Shown here: positions 11,467 through 24,751 of the stretch, one piece after another
Layout: every line of letters starts with the position of its first letter
Numbering within the stretch: the stretch's first letter is position 1
Assembly: GCA_020747065.1 (NCBI GenBank)
Contig: JAGMVK010000017.1
Coordinates: forward strand, 806,001-870,000
Direction of reading: 5' to 3'
Length of the DNA: 64,000 nt
DNA from: Cadophora sp. MPI-SDFR-AT-0126
Taxonomy: Eukaryota > Ascomycota > Leotiomycetes > Helotiales > Ploettnerulaceae
The notes under the pieces: model-generated
Database searches by the model: none
Seen by the model: the letters and a program-made list of their open reading frames with translations, nothing else
What the model was told of the DNA's origin: nothing
Program-made: the position numbers and the translations under genes

Positions 11467-14400
11467 CTAAAAATTCCCCGTCCCCCCAAAAAAGAACCCC
11501 TCGAAAAGATCCAGCCCCCCAGACGCCTCACTAAAATCATGCCCCTCACCGACCCCCTCCCACCCCATACCCATCCCAAGATCCCCAGTCCACGTGGCGT
11601 TCCCATTTCCGCCATTACCCCCTCCATTACCACTCCCATTCCCATCCCATCCCGTAGTCAGGAAATCCATCCCTGGAGCATTCGTGAACGGGAACTGCAT
11701 TTCCTGATACGGATTGGTGGCGTATGTGGATTGTACGGCTTGGGAGTAGGCGGGGCCTTGGGCAGTGCTGGTTATAGACAGCTCGGGGGAGTGCATCGAA
11801 GTGGAGTGGGCGGATGGTGAGGGCAAGAGGGAGGGGTCGATGGAGGAGGTGTCGAGGTTGGAGAGTGGTGGTGATATGGCGTAGTCGGAGGGAGAGGTGC
11901 CTGAGTTCTGGTTTTGCTTCGAGTTTTGGTTCTGTTGTTGGGAGTTGGATGTATTTTGTCTTGAAGGTCCAGGGAAGTCGAATCCGCTCTTTGCTTCTGC
12001 GCTCGCGCTCGGCATGCCGTTATTTCCGACAAAGCCGGGTGTATTAATATTTGAGGATGCTTGGCTGCCTAGTAGATCGTTGAGGCCCATATCAAACTGT
12101 GGTTTTGGCCTTTGGTTATGGGGCCGTCCGCTCTGTCTTGAGTTCGAGTATGCTTTGTTACTATTGTTGAAGTAATCAGAGCCGCTCTCGTTGTTGTGCG
12201 AGTGATTGTGCGATTTGCGACGTGTGGTGAGACCTTGTGCGGAGGAGCCGAAGCCGGTGGTCGACATGCACATTTGCACGGTGGCTTTCGACATGCGGTC
12301 GAATGCGTCGCGACAAGCTTCGGCCGGTGGGCATTTCTCGATGAGGTCGCCTAGCACGGATGTCGCTGCTAGGATGGTGAAGTCGACCTCATCCATTGTC
12401 TAACGTAAAGTGTCAGTGTTTACCTTCACTCGGAAAAATAGTTAGGGGCTCGCTTGAAAATGGAACTTACCAAACGACTCCGGACAATAGCTGAATGCCA
12501 GATAGCGTACAAAAACGATATACCAGCCATGAACAAATGGTGAGTAGCAAGGAACGTGTAATTGACAAGATGCACACGGTGCAACTGTCTGTACAGCCTC
12601 AGCACTCTCTGTCCTGCCTCCGCGACCTTCAAGAATACCCTCTCCTCATCTTCTCTCAATTCTACATTATGGACATTCGGGCTATTGACCTCGTCGCTGG
12701 TATTGAACTCGCCCTCGAACATCGGCGGTACGCTTAGGCTCTGCCGATAGAGCATAATAACGCACTGCCAGTAGTTCAGTTCGAGAAACTCGACGGAAAA
12801 TCCGACGCCTGTCTCGCGCTTGGTCGGGGCGGAGGATTTCCACTCCCAGAGTCGCTTGTCGATATCGATTCTCCAAGAACGGAAACTATCGTATTTCGAC
12901 AAGAATGGCGATGGAAGTGAAGTGTGCATGTATGGATTTCGCTGGTTCGCTCCACCTGCCCGAGCCTGCTGTGCCTGTTGATGTTGTAATACCTGCAGAA
13001 TCTCGGATTGCAATAACCGGAGTCTGAAATAATGATATGCCGCATGCTTGTAGCTCGGCTCGGTGGCCCCTCCCACCGGTTCCTGGAATCCAGAAGGCGT
13101 GATATACTTGTCATCTAGCAGCGAGGGGAATTCTGTGGTGACGACCTGATCTGTGATGCCGAATGGCCGACCAACACAGGTTGATACCAGTCGGTCGAAG
13201 GAATACGTGCACCACCATAACCTCCTCCTGAAGTCGCGCACCCATTCTCGGCGTCCTCGCTCACGCGCACTGCGTTCCCTCTGCATGCGTGCTGCATCGG
13301 TATCCTCCTTCTCCTCGGCAATCTCCTCAAGCCCGACATCGATGTCCTTCCCATCCTCATAATGTAGTCCCAGGTCAACAGCCAACCTGACCGCCACACC
13401 AATAATATACCACAGACCCGGCGCCACCGGCCTCAGAAGCGCAAAACCAGCGAGTAACAATACGGCTTGCAACTCTTCCAATCCACCACCAAATCCATCC
13501 GTCCTATCGATCGAGCTTGGCGAGCTGAGGCAAGACTCCAGATGCACGATCGCAGAAGCATGATATTCCTCGGGCTGACACTGCTTATCCAATCCCGATT
13601 TCCTTTTCTCGTCACTCTTCCCCTCTTTCTCCCTCTCGCCAGAATCGCCCAAAAAAATGCCACTTCCAATCGCAAACACGATATTCAGCATATACAGCTC
13701 CCTGGGCGTCCTGACCCTTGCATCACCATCAGCATACGCTAGCTCAAACATCTTCATGAACTCGCCGCGATGCAGGATCGGGATCTGGGGGTTCGCATGC
13801 TCGAAGTAGAAGTCTACTAGGCGCTTGCCAATCTCTTTGGAAGGAAAAGGCGCTTGTTTGATTGTCGGCTTGGTATGTAATCCGAAGAAAGAGTCACGCA
13901 TAGAAGTCGTGCCTGATCCTACTGCTTTAGCAGTTATCGGAGGTCTTGATGGTCGAACACCACTCTTATCGCTATTCGTTCCGGAGACAGAGCTCTTCAC
14001 AGCAGCGAATACCACTCTCGCGAATGAGATGCCAGAGGTCGAGCCCAGATATCTGGAATCCGAAGCGCCTTGCACAGAAACACTGCCGATGTTCGAGACG
14101 AGCTTGTTGAGCTTGTCGGACTCGTCTTGTTTCTTGTTCCATGCCGCTTCCTTTGGGGACTGCTTGTGTATAAGTTCGGAGGAGCCATTGTATGGTGGAG
14201 GGTCTTCTGAGGCCGGCGTTTGGACTGTTGTTGGATCTGCGCCGGGCCGGGAGGCGTGATCGAGGACTTCGGCGGGGTCGAAAGAGATATTATTTTCTTG
14301 AAGGACTTTCTCGAGGTAACCTACCCGGGATTCGAGGTAGAAGACGTAGCTGTGGATGTCAGTCAGTAATCTAAATAGTAATTCCTCTTACTTCCTCGTC

Positions 14401-14836
14401 TATTTTTCCTTTCCCCAGTGTTCTTCCAAATAGATTCACCTCTAGCTAAAATGTCCTCCCAAACAACCAGTAGAAAAGCGCCCGAAACTCACCTCCTGGG
14501 AATCTCCCTCTTCGTAATCGGATCATAACCCACACACTTCACACTCGCCTTCTCACAGCTCGCACAACTCGGCAGCCTTTGATCACATCTATTCTTCCTC
14601 AACCTACACCTATTACAGGCGCTCACATTGCGGAAACTGCTGCTCTGGCCGCCGGCTTTCCCTCCTCCTCCACTGCCATTGCCAGTTGCAGTTATGGGTA
14701 GTACCTCGCTGTCTGGGAGGCCTTCGAGACTTTTAGGACTGAGCCCTTTGACGGTACTAGATGTGCGATCTGGAGAGCTGTGGCGGGCGCGTTTGGAGGG
14801 GTAGCCGGTGGTTGAGGGGGGCGAGCGTGGATTCAT
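11467..14836 (-). CDS. Zn(II)2Cys6 transcription factor, UaY/PPR1-like
   Basis: Three exons (14836-14493, 14349-12471, 12399-11467) give 1051 residues; the introns are 143 and 71 bp. The binuclear cluster is canonical: Cys74, 77, 84, 91, 94, 101 (spacings 2-6-6-2-6). It is followed by the linker GYDPITKREIPR, then SYVFYLESRVGYLEKVL, a short dimerising coiled coil. That linker plus Tyr-Val-Phe-x-Leu-Glu combination is characteristic of the PPR1/UaY group, which controls pyrimidine or purine utilisation genes; the assignment is by resemblance only. The central fungal_trans domain is recognisable from about 220 (FYFEHANPQIPILHRGEF) through RRRLWWCTYSFDRLVS. The last exon is low complexity: His/Asn/Gln/Ser rich, then a Gly-Asn repeat ending in a Phe/Gly-rich acidic tail. 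It acts in the nucleus. Confidence 0.88.
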
Positions 14837-16749
14837 ATTGTCCGCCTCTTTGATATTTTCTCACCCTCTTGTCCGTCGTCCTAACTTCTCTCCCGCTAAG
14901 ATAGATATGTTGCGCAGTATGCGCCTAGCTCCAAGCACCTATAACTATCTGGTCTCGAGATCCGATCGATGCAATCTGAATTGAGCCGGCGCAGTCTCGC
15001 GCTGATGTAGAGCTGGTGCTGTGTACTGGGAGATTGTCGCTATCTGCGCTCGCTCTTATGCTTTATCGGGAATGAAATTGGTATTCTTCGAATGGCAGTG
15101 TTCATCGTGCTCTCACTGTCTTCCTATCTTCCCTATCCGGCTCTGCTTCTCGAGTCTTGCGCTTCCGTTCCTGATCTGCCGGTGTAGGTGCAAATGCGCT
15201 GACAAGGTTGCTGCTTGCTTGCTCTCCAATTCCAGCCGCGCAATGTCGAGTCCGAATCTACTGTACGTTGACGTTGACGTCGTTCGTAGGATCAGAACCG
15301 GATGTCGCCTCTTTCCAGATCGCCTCCCTCACAATGCGGATTTACAAGGTCGTACACAAAAAGAAGCAAAAATACCGACCGGGTCGAATGCCCAGTCTGC
15401 AATCCATCGGCAACCCAGCGGCAGCCGCGTGCTTGCGTGGGATTTTCAAAAGTCCCACATATCGGACCCAGAGATACTGGCAGCAGGGACAACGCTAAAG
15501 AATGGCCCAGAGATAGGAGATTGATAAGAGCTTTAGCGAATCAGAGATCTGCCATGATAGTGGACGTGCTGCTGAAGAAGGCTTAGTGTGGGATGGATAA
15601 GGAGGGATCTTAGGTGTAGCTATCGAGTAAAGATTGGATGGTTTGTAATTGTTGGTGGGAGGTGGATTATGATAGAGGGGACTTTCGCATTCTGTGGCAA
15701 TTAATGAATCTGACTGGGGATTGGAATTGAAAATTAAATAGCAAAGTGGCAATACTTGTAAGGCGGGCGCATTCTTGAAATGTGCGAGATCAATTGGCTA
15801 TATCATCTGTGAATCTAACTGTGAATCTTAGTGGGGGATTTACTTCCTCTGCTTTGTTGAAACCAGGATCAAAGTGCAAATCTCAAACATACCTCGGCAC
15901 AGGATGTCGCCCTCTTAAGCTATGACATTTCAACGTCAAGGTACAAGCCAACAGACTCCAACCGAATTCGATCATATTTTAAAGCTATCAGGAATTGAAA
16001 TATCCACAATCATCGAAAGCGGGTTCCGGTTCTAGCTTAGCAGCGCTATCTCATTTTCTGGCGCGCCAACAACAACTCACCTGCTCGCTAAAGCTCACCC
16101 CGCTCCGCTTTTCCCCCTTTTCAATCCCGGCAATTTTCGCTTTTTGTTTATATTGTTGTCGTCGCTTCTCATCTACGCCCTTCTTTCACTACCGAAAACA
16201 CGCAGGTAGTATACGTCTACGACACGTGCATCTGCCGTATCAAAAGTAACGACCATGCCGTGATGTCGATGACCTGCGAGGGAGAGCTTTCTATCCTCGC
16301 TACTTGGCATATCAATGAGTCCTAGTCGGGGTATTACGGTATAGAGATGGACACCAGGAAGGGTCTTAGGTGTAAGTACTCAATTAAAAGTGACTTCTGT
16401 AAGGCAAATAGAGAGAGACTTTTGATATCGGCAGCGGACTTTCCGCACATCTACGTTAGCAAACAAGGAAGTCCATACCAAGTGACTTATCAGCAAAGGT
16501 AGACACTAAGAATGCGGTAGATTAATGCAGTGTTCATGATTGAAGGACGTTAAGCTCTCCCAAAAGCAAGGACATTGATAGATAATTATGGTCCTAGCTG
16601 CAACGAAGTGTGAGGTGCTGTGAGTGGATATATCTATCTATCGACCTGGCAACATCGTTTCATTCAGTTGTTCCATCGCGGTCTTCCGGTACAAGTAAAC
16701 AAAAACTCCATGTTCACCCATATCCCACCACGAGGGAGGTATAGACAGG
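14837..16749. other. Intergenic region, 1.9 kb, upstream of the UaY-like gene
   Basis: This holds the promoter of the minus-strand regulator and the 3' flank of the next gene. Open frames at 15021-15586 (+) overlap in three frames without motifs and look like chance. There is no RNA gene or repeat that I can support. Confidence 0.5.
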
Positions 16750-19521
16750 CTATTCTCTCGCAGAAAAGGTTGATTGCTCCAAAAGCCTTGCAAATTCATT
16801 CCCTGCCTCTTGTAGATATCCACTCTTTTCAGGCCAAGTGTAGAACAGACCAAGCATCTTCTCCCACAGATATTCTACGTCAAGCAGTTCCTCTTTTATC
16901 TCAAGTATAGTCGAGAGAAATTGTAGACAGAGCGTGATAGATTTCGTTATTATAAAAGCCATCAAAGCTCTTGAACACACCCCTGTTACCGTTGATGCTT
17001 CTAGAGCATCGAAGGTCTCCTTGGTCACCATAGAAAAGGCGTCAGGAGCCCAATATTCGCAGATGCTCAGGAGATCTTGCTGATCCATCCCATTAAGTAG
17101 TTGCTCGCATTCGTTCATTGCGAAGAGCAAAGGATCGTCATCGTCAGGTGCGCTGGCATTCCACATCCCGGCCTCGGCGCCGAAGATCGATAGAAAAGGT
17201 GCTGGAAGCCACTTTGATAGGCGCGGGAAAGAGGTTGTCGATGACCGAGAAAGATGTTGGAGGTTGGGAGAAGAAATATCCCAGGGTTTCAACACTCTGA
17301 CTGCTGATTCCCATGCAACAGGGAAATTCCAGATTAGAGGTCCTGTATGCTGGTACTCGGGTGGCACTAATGCTGATGTCAAATGCAAGTGGTGCAGGTA
17401 CCTTACAAGCTTATCAAGTTCTTCTTGCTGAATTTTGCCGGCATCCTTGGGTAACAAAATGCAATAAAGATGTGATATACGAGCTTCCAGAGTGTGGAGA
17501 GAACGATTCAGTGTGAAGCCGTCTACATCACAACGGGACTTCAAGGAGTATAGTCCCTCGTACAAGATATTGAGCAAATTTGCCGTCATGAATCTCATTT
17601 GATGTGTGTACAATCTCTTGTCTGCAATAGATGAGAGGCACCATTTGAGGATATATCGGTGGAAATTTTCGACGATGTCAAGATCATACTCAAGGGCGGA
17701 TTGGACAAGGATGATTGCTTTTCTCCATCTGACGACACTGAAGCCGTAGCTCAGGAATAATGACATAGTTGTAGGCGTGAATCTCTTTTCATCACATCTC
17801 CAGATTTGCCTGACATGCTGCGGCTCGATAAAATCCAAGATTTCACGGATGGCATTCAGCGCCAGGAAAGCGCTCTCCCAAGATACAGCTGTATGCTCGA
17901 GCTTTGTTTGCCCAACTAATTGTGAATCAGCAACAGAATTTGATCGCCATCATCGAAGAATATACTCAGCTGAGGGTACAGTTCGATTATACCCGCTAAC
18001 TCTTTATGGTCGGTACATATGGACCGCGCAACTGGCACGTTACTGGGAAGTCTCCTCATCAATTCCCTACAACCACTGCAGGGACTTGCCTCTGCACTAT
18101 TACACTATGGATTCATCAGCAGCAGGCTCCAGACTTCGGCATTCGATCCAAATCATATACCTTTTTCCCTCGAAGGAAGCACCCAAAACAAGCCCACAAA
18201 GACCTTCCGTGCTCAACCACGCGCGTTCTTCTACGGGCTTTTTTATTTCGCCGCTCCGTTTCTGGGTTTTCGTAGATGTGAATTACGAGCCCATTACTAG
18301 TCTCTACTTCTCTGTCGGTAGGTCCATTTGGACGAGAAGGGTGCTGGTTTAAACCTCTGGATCTGCTGCCTCTCTGGGACTTGACCTTTGCGACCCCATT
18401 TGTCGTACGTGGACCGTATGGAATGGAGTGGGCCGGTGAGTTCGAGTGATCAAGATCTGGAATATCCTGCTGCTCAATCATCGGTAATGGTGTCAGAATT
18501 GGCTGGATCGTGCTGGGAGGATGGTAATTGGGCCGATCGAGGTCGTTAGGAGCGATCGACAATTCCATATTAGGCTGAGAACCTGTGACATTGCCTTCGA
18601 GACCGAGGCTGGGAGATGCTTGCAACATGTTTACCCCACCGGGAAGCGATGCATCGTCGCTGTATGTGGCAGTAGGCGGCGGAGTGTTAATATCCCAGAG
18701 GAACCTAAACTCATCGGCCACGGTAGTTTGTGCAGGGGCCTCGAGACCGGACGATGTGACAGTGGAGGATGTTAGTGAGAAGAATCCCGGCTGATGAATA
18801 TCTTGCTGAACGTTCTCCGCTTGAAACATGCCATCCATGGCGTTATCGTGATGTGACGAGGTGATGAGCGGCAGCCCCGGAGCGAAAGCGTCTTGGCAGG
18901 ACAAAAATGTAACAGGTGTGAGTCCAGTATTTGCTGTGAAGTTATGCATGTTGCTAGTACATTTAGCATTCATTCCAACACTTTCATAAATCAACTGTTG
19001 AGGTACCTTTGATGGTCAAAGCCAAAGTCCATCATGTCCACCTGTTGATATGAAGACGGGTCGGTGTTTATGAGCTGCCCCACCGAGCCTTGCTGCTGCT
19101 GCTGAGAGAAGATTGTGGAAGTCTTATTCCTTGCCAAAATTCGTCTTCGTTTTTCGTACTGTCGAGCTCCTTCATCATGGAGTAATCGTTTCGTGAACTG
19201 CTGCTCGTGATTGGGGTTGAAGTCCAGCATCTCTACTTGTTGCTGATAGGAATGGCTTCGTGCCCATGAATTTCCCTCTAAGGTATCGTGTGTTACCACC
19301 GGCTGGACTGTTGTTGTTCTAAGGTCAGACATTGGCTGAAGGTGTGCCGAGCCGCAGAAGTCAAAATTCGTTGATGGTGGAAGCGGGCGATTCCAGGAAT
19401 CTGAAGATGGTCTAGATAGACTTTCAAGATCAGTTGAAGAGAGGTCAGTGGACTGCTGAAACTCCCATTCGAAGTCTGTTCCGTTCCCATCAGGCTCCCC
19501 GAACGGTGGTGGGAGATTCAT
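16750..19521 (-). CDS. Five-cysteine zinc-cluster-like protein, long form (copy B)
   Basis: Four exons (19521-19007, 18953-18161, 18104-17966, 17915-16750) give 870 residues; the introns are 53, 56 and 50 bp. Residues 1-410 are disordered (Ser, Pro, Gln; a run of five Gln). A basic patch (KKARRRTR) then precedes Cys427-x2-Cys430-x6-Cys437-x7-Cys445-x2-Cys448, with the next Cys only at 466. As in copy A, a phase-0 intron falls directly before the third cysteine, which is followed by Asn, and a phase-1 intron closes the zinc exon. The last 390 residues are mostly helical and resemble regulator middle regions in composition. Unlike copies A and C, the zinc segment is central rather than N-terminal. 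The individual open frames end in stops unless spliced, and every phase matches, so I am fairly sure of the structure. Function is inferred as transcriptional. Confidence 0.78.
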
Positions 19522-20540
19522 GTTGGCGGAACTGAAAGGTCAACAACTTGAACAAAGTAAAGGGGATTAGAAGATCAATCAACAATGTATAGATAGCACT
19601 GTATTGACGAAGATATACCGAGCTTGGAAAATGTTCTTTCGGGACTCAGTCGATGAAGTGAAGCGCAGAATTCTGGTGCTCCGACAGTTGGCGGTCGACC
19701 GTTTTATACCCAAAGCCTGCACCATCCACGGTTGAGGAGCGACAGGTTCATCGTCGTGTCTATTCTCATCACAGCACTTGTGATTGATGACAGAAGCACA
19801 GCAAAATCAGCGCGCATCTGGGGCTATGTCCTATCTTTGCAATCGCGGCCATCAGGCTGACGTGCTGGTTGGAAGGAGCCACAATGCACAAGAACAACAC
19901 AATTCGCTTTCCGCGGCCTAATGTAGACTAGTCCGTTCCAGCCATCGAAGGGGGACGCCCGATCAACCTTGCGATGTTTCACCGCATTTCCTGGAGCGAC
20001 CAACCGCGATTTTATTCCAACCACCATGCTTCGATAATGAGTGGAAAGAATTTTTCAAACTTGGAAGCGACAGGCTGTTGAAGGATTGAACATGTGGAGG
20101 GGCAGCCTCACAGCTCTCTTTCCGGTCCCGAAGCAGACTAGTTCAGCCATGCACGATTCCGCGCCTGCGCGCTCAGAACCCAATCCCCTGCCCAACGATG
20201 TTTTATATGCTTTCCGCCGACAGAATAGGAAAAGCGTAAACTGCTGATCAGCCTGGGCATATACGTTTCATTAACAGCTTCACAGCCTTGCACGATTCCG
20301 ACGCCCATTGAGGTATAGCTTCCTGGGAGCCCTTACGAGTCACAGTTTCCGGAGCCATATCGAGATCGTGGGAGACACTTCAAAGCGATCAGTAGAGAGC
20401 TCTTACCATGCAATATTTTCAAAGCATAAACTCCAGTACTCCAAAGCTATATCAAGGTAGGTTACCGGTAGTAGAAAAAACGGCTGCTACATACAAGCAG
20501 AAACAATCATTTGATCAAACAACCGAGCGAAATACCTCCA
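19522..20540. other. Intergenic region upstream of copy B
   Basis: This holds the promoter of the minus-strand gene, including the TATA box at 19701-19713, and the upstream region of the possible small + gene. I see no coding sequence or repeat. Confidence 0.5.
19701..19713 (-). promoter_or_regulatory. TATA box of copy B
   Basis: The minus strand reads GGGTATAAAACGG, a near-perfect TATA element, about 185 bp before ATG 19521. Confidence 0.55.
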
Positions 20541-20879
20541 ATGTGGCCCAGACCTGACATCCTCTCCCTGCTCCAGCTCATTACCATGATAGTGCTGGCG
20601 TTGCTTCATGCTCTGTGGAGGCTTTTTGGCCACCAGACAGAAGAAGTAACTGCTCCCAACTCTCATCGCCGAGTAGCTTCTTCTGCTGATTCGTTTCGCA
20701 ACCAGAGAACGACAACCGACATGAACGCGAGCTCCGAACCTATCATCAAGACATTAACAACCGTGTATGTTTTGCGAAGGCAAGATACGTAGTCGAGTAA
20801 GTATTCCCCCATCACCATCAATGTGTGCGTTCTCCAACTAATCTTTCTCTCCAGCAAACCCACGCAGACATACAACTAA
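20541..20879 (+). CDS. Possible small single-pass membrane protein
   Basis: Two exons (20541-20764 and 20855-20879) encode 82 residues. A hydrophobic segment lies at about 8-24 (Leu-Leu-Gln-Leu-Ile-Thr-Met-Ile-Val-Leu-Ala-Leu-Leu), followed by a polar Ser/Thr-rich tail. The 90-bp intron has a GTATGT donor, a CTAAT branch site and a CCAG acceptor, with phase 2 on both sides. Without splicing the frame continues to a stop at 20792. There is no homology that I recognise. It could be chance coding. Confidence 0.35.
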
Positions 20880-22467
20880 TTGGTGTTGGTGCAGACATGA
20901 CAGGATCTGGGCAATACCACATCAATTTGGCAGCGGACGAAGAGCCCAAAGATACTCTACGAATTATTAATCAAATTCCAACAAGAATAAAAGAGTGCCT
21001 GCCACCCCACTTCAGCATGCGAACAAATCAACACACACTCCAATTCAGCTCTTCCCATTCCCTACGTATTAAAACTTCACCACCACTCCAGCCAATACAC
21101 GAAGGGAGGAAAACCAAGTCCTCCACTCCTTCTGACCCCTCTTTCTCTTTTTTCTCCGTCTCGCTTCGCACCGTCCTTTCTTTCTCCGCCAAATAGCTAG
21201 CCTCTTCAATAAAAATGGGGAATCGCTTACTTACGTTTATTGTTCCCCAAAAAGATATTCTATTCGGCCATGACAAAAAGGACTCCAAACATTGACAATC
21301 CGCCGTCGAGACATTTCTTTCCTCTTCCCTTTCACACCCATCCCGCACCCTTCAATCTGGCCCTCATCTCGCCTCATTCCACCTCACCTGACAATATTCC
21401 GCCCACTCAAGCCAGCGAACGAGCGAACAGACGAAGAACTAAAAACACCAAATCGCACATGTCCATTAGGCTTACACCGACGCAAACCAAAAGTTATATA
21501 TTAACCACTCCTCACTCCCCACCACCTCCAAATCAACACCAAAAATGAGCACAAAATACATCAAAAATAAGAGTAAATAGTTCTCATTCCTTCTATCGAT
21601 CAATCGATCAATCCCTCTCAAGCGGATACTATCAGAATGTAAAGAACGCCGGATTAAAATATGCATGCATGCCTAGCCCTATACCCCAAAACCCCAAGTC
21701 CAGTCCAGTTGCTCCCATGCCCATTTCCTTCTCCTTGCCCTTTCTCTTGTCCTTGTCCATATATCCTTGACTTCGCCCTCTCCATCTTGCCTTCTTTCCC
21801 CTCTGCACCCGCCCGTCTCATCTAGCCAATGCCAATGCAATTCTCAATCCCCGATCCATCCCACCCCTTATTGTTCTTTCCTCATCCCTCCCCGTCCATC
21901 CCCACAAACAACCTTTCCTCAAATCCCTCAATCGCAGTCCATACCAAGCAATCCAAAAAAGAACTCTCGAATAAAATCAAAAAACTCCACCCAAAACCAG
22001 ATCTGTGAGATCTGCATATATTTTTGGTTTGGTATTCCATTTCCTTCTTATAAAACTCCTACTCCTTTCTTGTGCACCAAAAACCAATATCCAAAGCGCC
22101 TTAAGAACTGCTGATGTGTGAAAAAGGAAAACGCTAATGGATATCTATCTAAAAGGCGAGAATGTCGAAAATTGAAATGGAGTTGATCGCGGATGATTGA
22201 AAAATGAGGCGCAGATTGATCATCGAAGAGCCATCTAATAATGGAGGTCGTGATCGCGTCGAATTCGTTTGCATGCAGATGACAAAATGGTGTTGTAATA
22301 CAGATATCCTCCCAGAGGAAAAGTTTGAGAATCGAAAGCGGACTGCTGAGATGTCGGATCCGGAAAAGTGGATTCGTAAAGTCGTTGTTTGTTGCTCGCT
22401 TGTCGATAAAGCAAAGAAAGAAACTTTCCGCGAGGAAAGGATCATCACTTGATGATCTGGGTATCGT
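20880..22467. other. Intergenic region, 1.6 kb, pyrimidine-rich
   Basis: This is the 3' flank of the MFS gene (-) and of the possible small + gene. Long C/T-biased stretches on the + strand (21050-21400, 21700-21960) create open frames with biased composition but no motif. Confidence 0.5.
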
Positions 22468-24751
22468 CTAAGGTAATCTTTCGTGTCCGGCTCTCTCGTC
22501 TTCATCTCTCGCCTCCACAGTCGCATTCACAAGCGCCTCATCCAGCGCCGCAACATGACCCTCAAATCCCAACTCCAACCCCTCCAGGCGTTCCTCCTCC
22601 GCCTTCTCATCTTGAACATCCATGCGTCCACCTTTCTCGGTCATGCGGAGCGAGATGATAGCACCACTCACTGCAATAAGCGCACTACACCACCACGCCA
22701 GTCCTCCATACCCGCACCTCAATCCCACACTGAACAGGAACCCACTAACCGTCGGACCAAACGCTCTGGACAAACTCGCCGTCGAAGCAGCAACTCCATT
22801 GATCGTCCCCAGCATCAACAAACTCGGTGCCGAGTTGGTCAACAGGATCGCATTTGCTGGATATGCCATAGTGCTAAACGTGCATTTCCAGATCACGACG
22901 AAATAGACACCTATCATGCGGAGGGATGGCGGGAGGAGGACCAGATAAGGTGTGGTGAGGTAGAGGATGGGGTAGGAGAGGGCGATGAGGCGGAAAAGGC
23001 CTAGGGCGCCGAGACGCCGGACCACAAAGGGAAAGAGGAAGATGGTTGCTAGCATGGAGTAGAGGCCTTGGATGGAGAGGATGACGCCGATTTCTTTGGT
23101 GTCCAGACCGTAGCCAGAGACGAATTTGAATGGGAGGCGGAAGTCGCTGGTGGATTCGGGAAGGGCAGTGGACAGCATGGTGGGGAGCATAGCGTCGAAG
23201 GTCATGGTGTGGCTAAAGGACGCATTAGTATAATATTCCGAAAATTTACTTGCATTTCCTCTGAATGGCTTTTTTGCATTATCGGGATTTGGACGTGGAG
23301 TAGATGTTTCGGTTCATCTCATCTCGTCCGTCGCTTTGTTTTGATGTAAGAAACGAGATATGCACGACTTACTAAGCCAAAATCCCATAACCGACAATAT
23401 TCAGAACGACCTGTCTCGTGAAAGCCTTGGTAGCAGCTGGTCTCTCCCTCAGCAACACGACATTTGCCGGCGCATTCAGGTCCAGAGCCTCCTGCGGCTC
23501 CGGCGAAGGCGTCGAAGGCAATTTCGGGGATCCATCCGTTGTGCGATATCCAGGCGGCTGTTCGTCATCACTCAACAATGACATGACCTCGTCGAGATCG
23601 GCGGCCTTCTCGCAACGACTCCACTTCGATTCCGCGCATCGCGTCACCTTGCTGAGGATCCATTTTCCTGCCTCGAGGCCCGGATCGCGTCGGTATTTCT
23701 TCTCGGCGTGCGTTTCTTCCAGGAAGAGGATCCCGATGATCACGCCGCAGGTGACGATTACCGTGCATACGAGGTTTGGGAGGAGGTAAGGGAAGCGATC
23801 CCAGATGGTGCCTTTTGTGAATATGGAGGGGTAGTTGGTCACTGGTCTGGCTAAGGCGCCGCCGAGTGTTGGGCCGAGGATCGATCTGAGAGACAATGTG
23901 TTAGGTGGCATTCTTGTGCAATATGAGAACTGACAGAGATTGTCGTGGGATTGGACTCACCCGAGACACCACACGAATGGCATGATGGTATAAGCACGAG
24001 CTATTCGATTTGTCAGTTCGAGGCTCAAACCCCTTCTCCCCCACGGCCCAAAAAACGACCTGTCGGGATCCGGGTTCTGGGGAAGTGGAAAATGCACTCA
24101 CGTTGGTGTTCCTTGACCGTGACCATCTCCGCGACCGTAGTCTGCAAAACGCCAATATTCCTAGATGTACCAACCCGTCAGAAAGGAAATTTCACATCAC
24201 ATTACCACCCGCTCATGCAAGGGGTCTAATTTCCACCAGACGGGAACAGAACAGAACAAAGCGAAAATTCCACATACCCGTTCAAAAGACCTCCCAACGC
24301 ACGAGCTAGCAATGCGACTGGCAGATTGGGCGCGAATCCGAAGATCAACATGCTGAGAGCCGTTCCAGCTAGTCCGGTGAGGAGGACTGGCTTCCGTCCA
24401 ATTCGATCGCTCAGCTTTCCCCATGCGACGCCCGACGAGAACTCGGCGAAGGCGAAGGCTGAAGTGACCATACCCGCATATACCGATATCTCAGACTGGT
24501 TTTTGGCGACTCCGAAATCCTGTATCATGAAGTATACGTAGGGGAAGATGGACATGAAGGCAATTGGTTCGCAGATTCGGCATAGTGCTGGAGAGATTCT
24601 GTTAGTGCAGTTCTTTTTGGATCGTTCCCTTGTTCCTTCTCTTTTCGTGCAGACCCGATGGAGGGGTATCCAACTCACCCAGTATTGTCATTTGTCTAAC
24701 AGGAAATGGCGGGGTCCCTCTCCGGGAACCCGTATGCTGTGCGCCAGCCAT
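22468..24751 (-). CDS. MFS transporter (DHA1-type, YCR023C/ZIF-like)
   Basis: Six exons (24751-24679, 24587-24278, 24160-24102, 24000-23961, 23885-23373, 23212-22468) give 579 residues, with phases consistent through five introns. The N-terminus runs FPVRQMTILALCRICEPIAF, then transmembrane helices. The loop GKLSDRIGRKP is the MFS signature between helices 2 and 3, and RAYTIMPFVWCLGSILGPTLGG matches the helix 4-5 region of this family. The central loop (about 275-340) is hydrophilic. Helices 7-12 follow, then an acidic tail of about 60 residues. Family members include yeast YCR023C and zinc-induced-facilitator-like carriers; the substrate is not deducible. It is probably in the plasma or vacuolar membrane. 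ATG 24751 was chosen because the conserved part begins soon after it; an in-frame upstream open stretch reaches 24880. Confidence 0.88.

Noticed and set aside
11323..11820. Plus-strand frame opposite the end of the UaY-like gene
   Set aside because: It is the shadow of the Gly/Asn-rich C-terminal exon of the minus-strand gene.
18116..18994. Separate genes at 16750-17838, 18116-18994 and 18991-19521
   Set aside because: Three short introns with matching phases fuse them into one 870-residue protein with an intact zinc motif across two of the joins.
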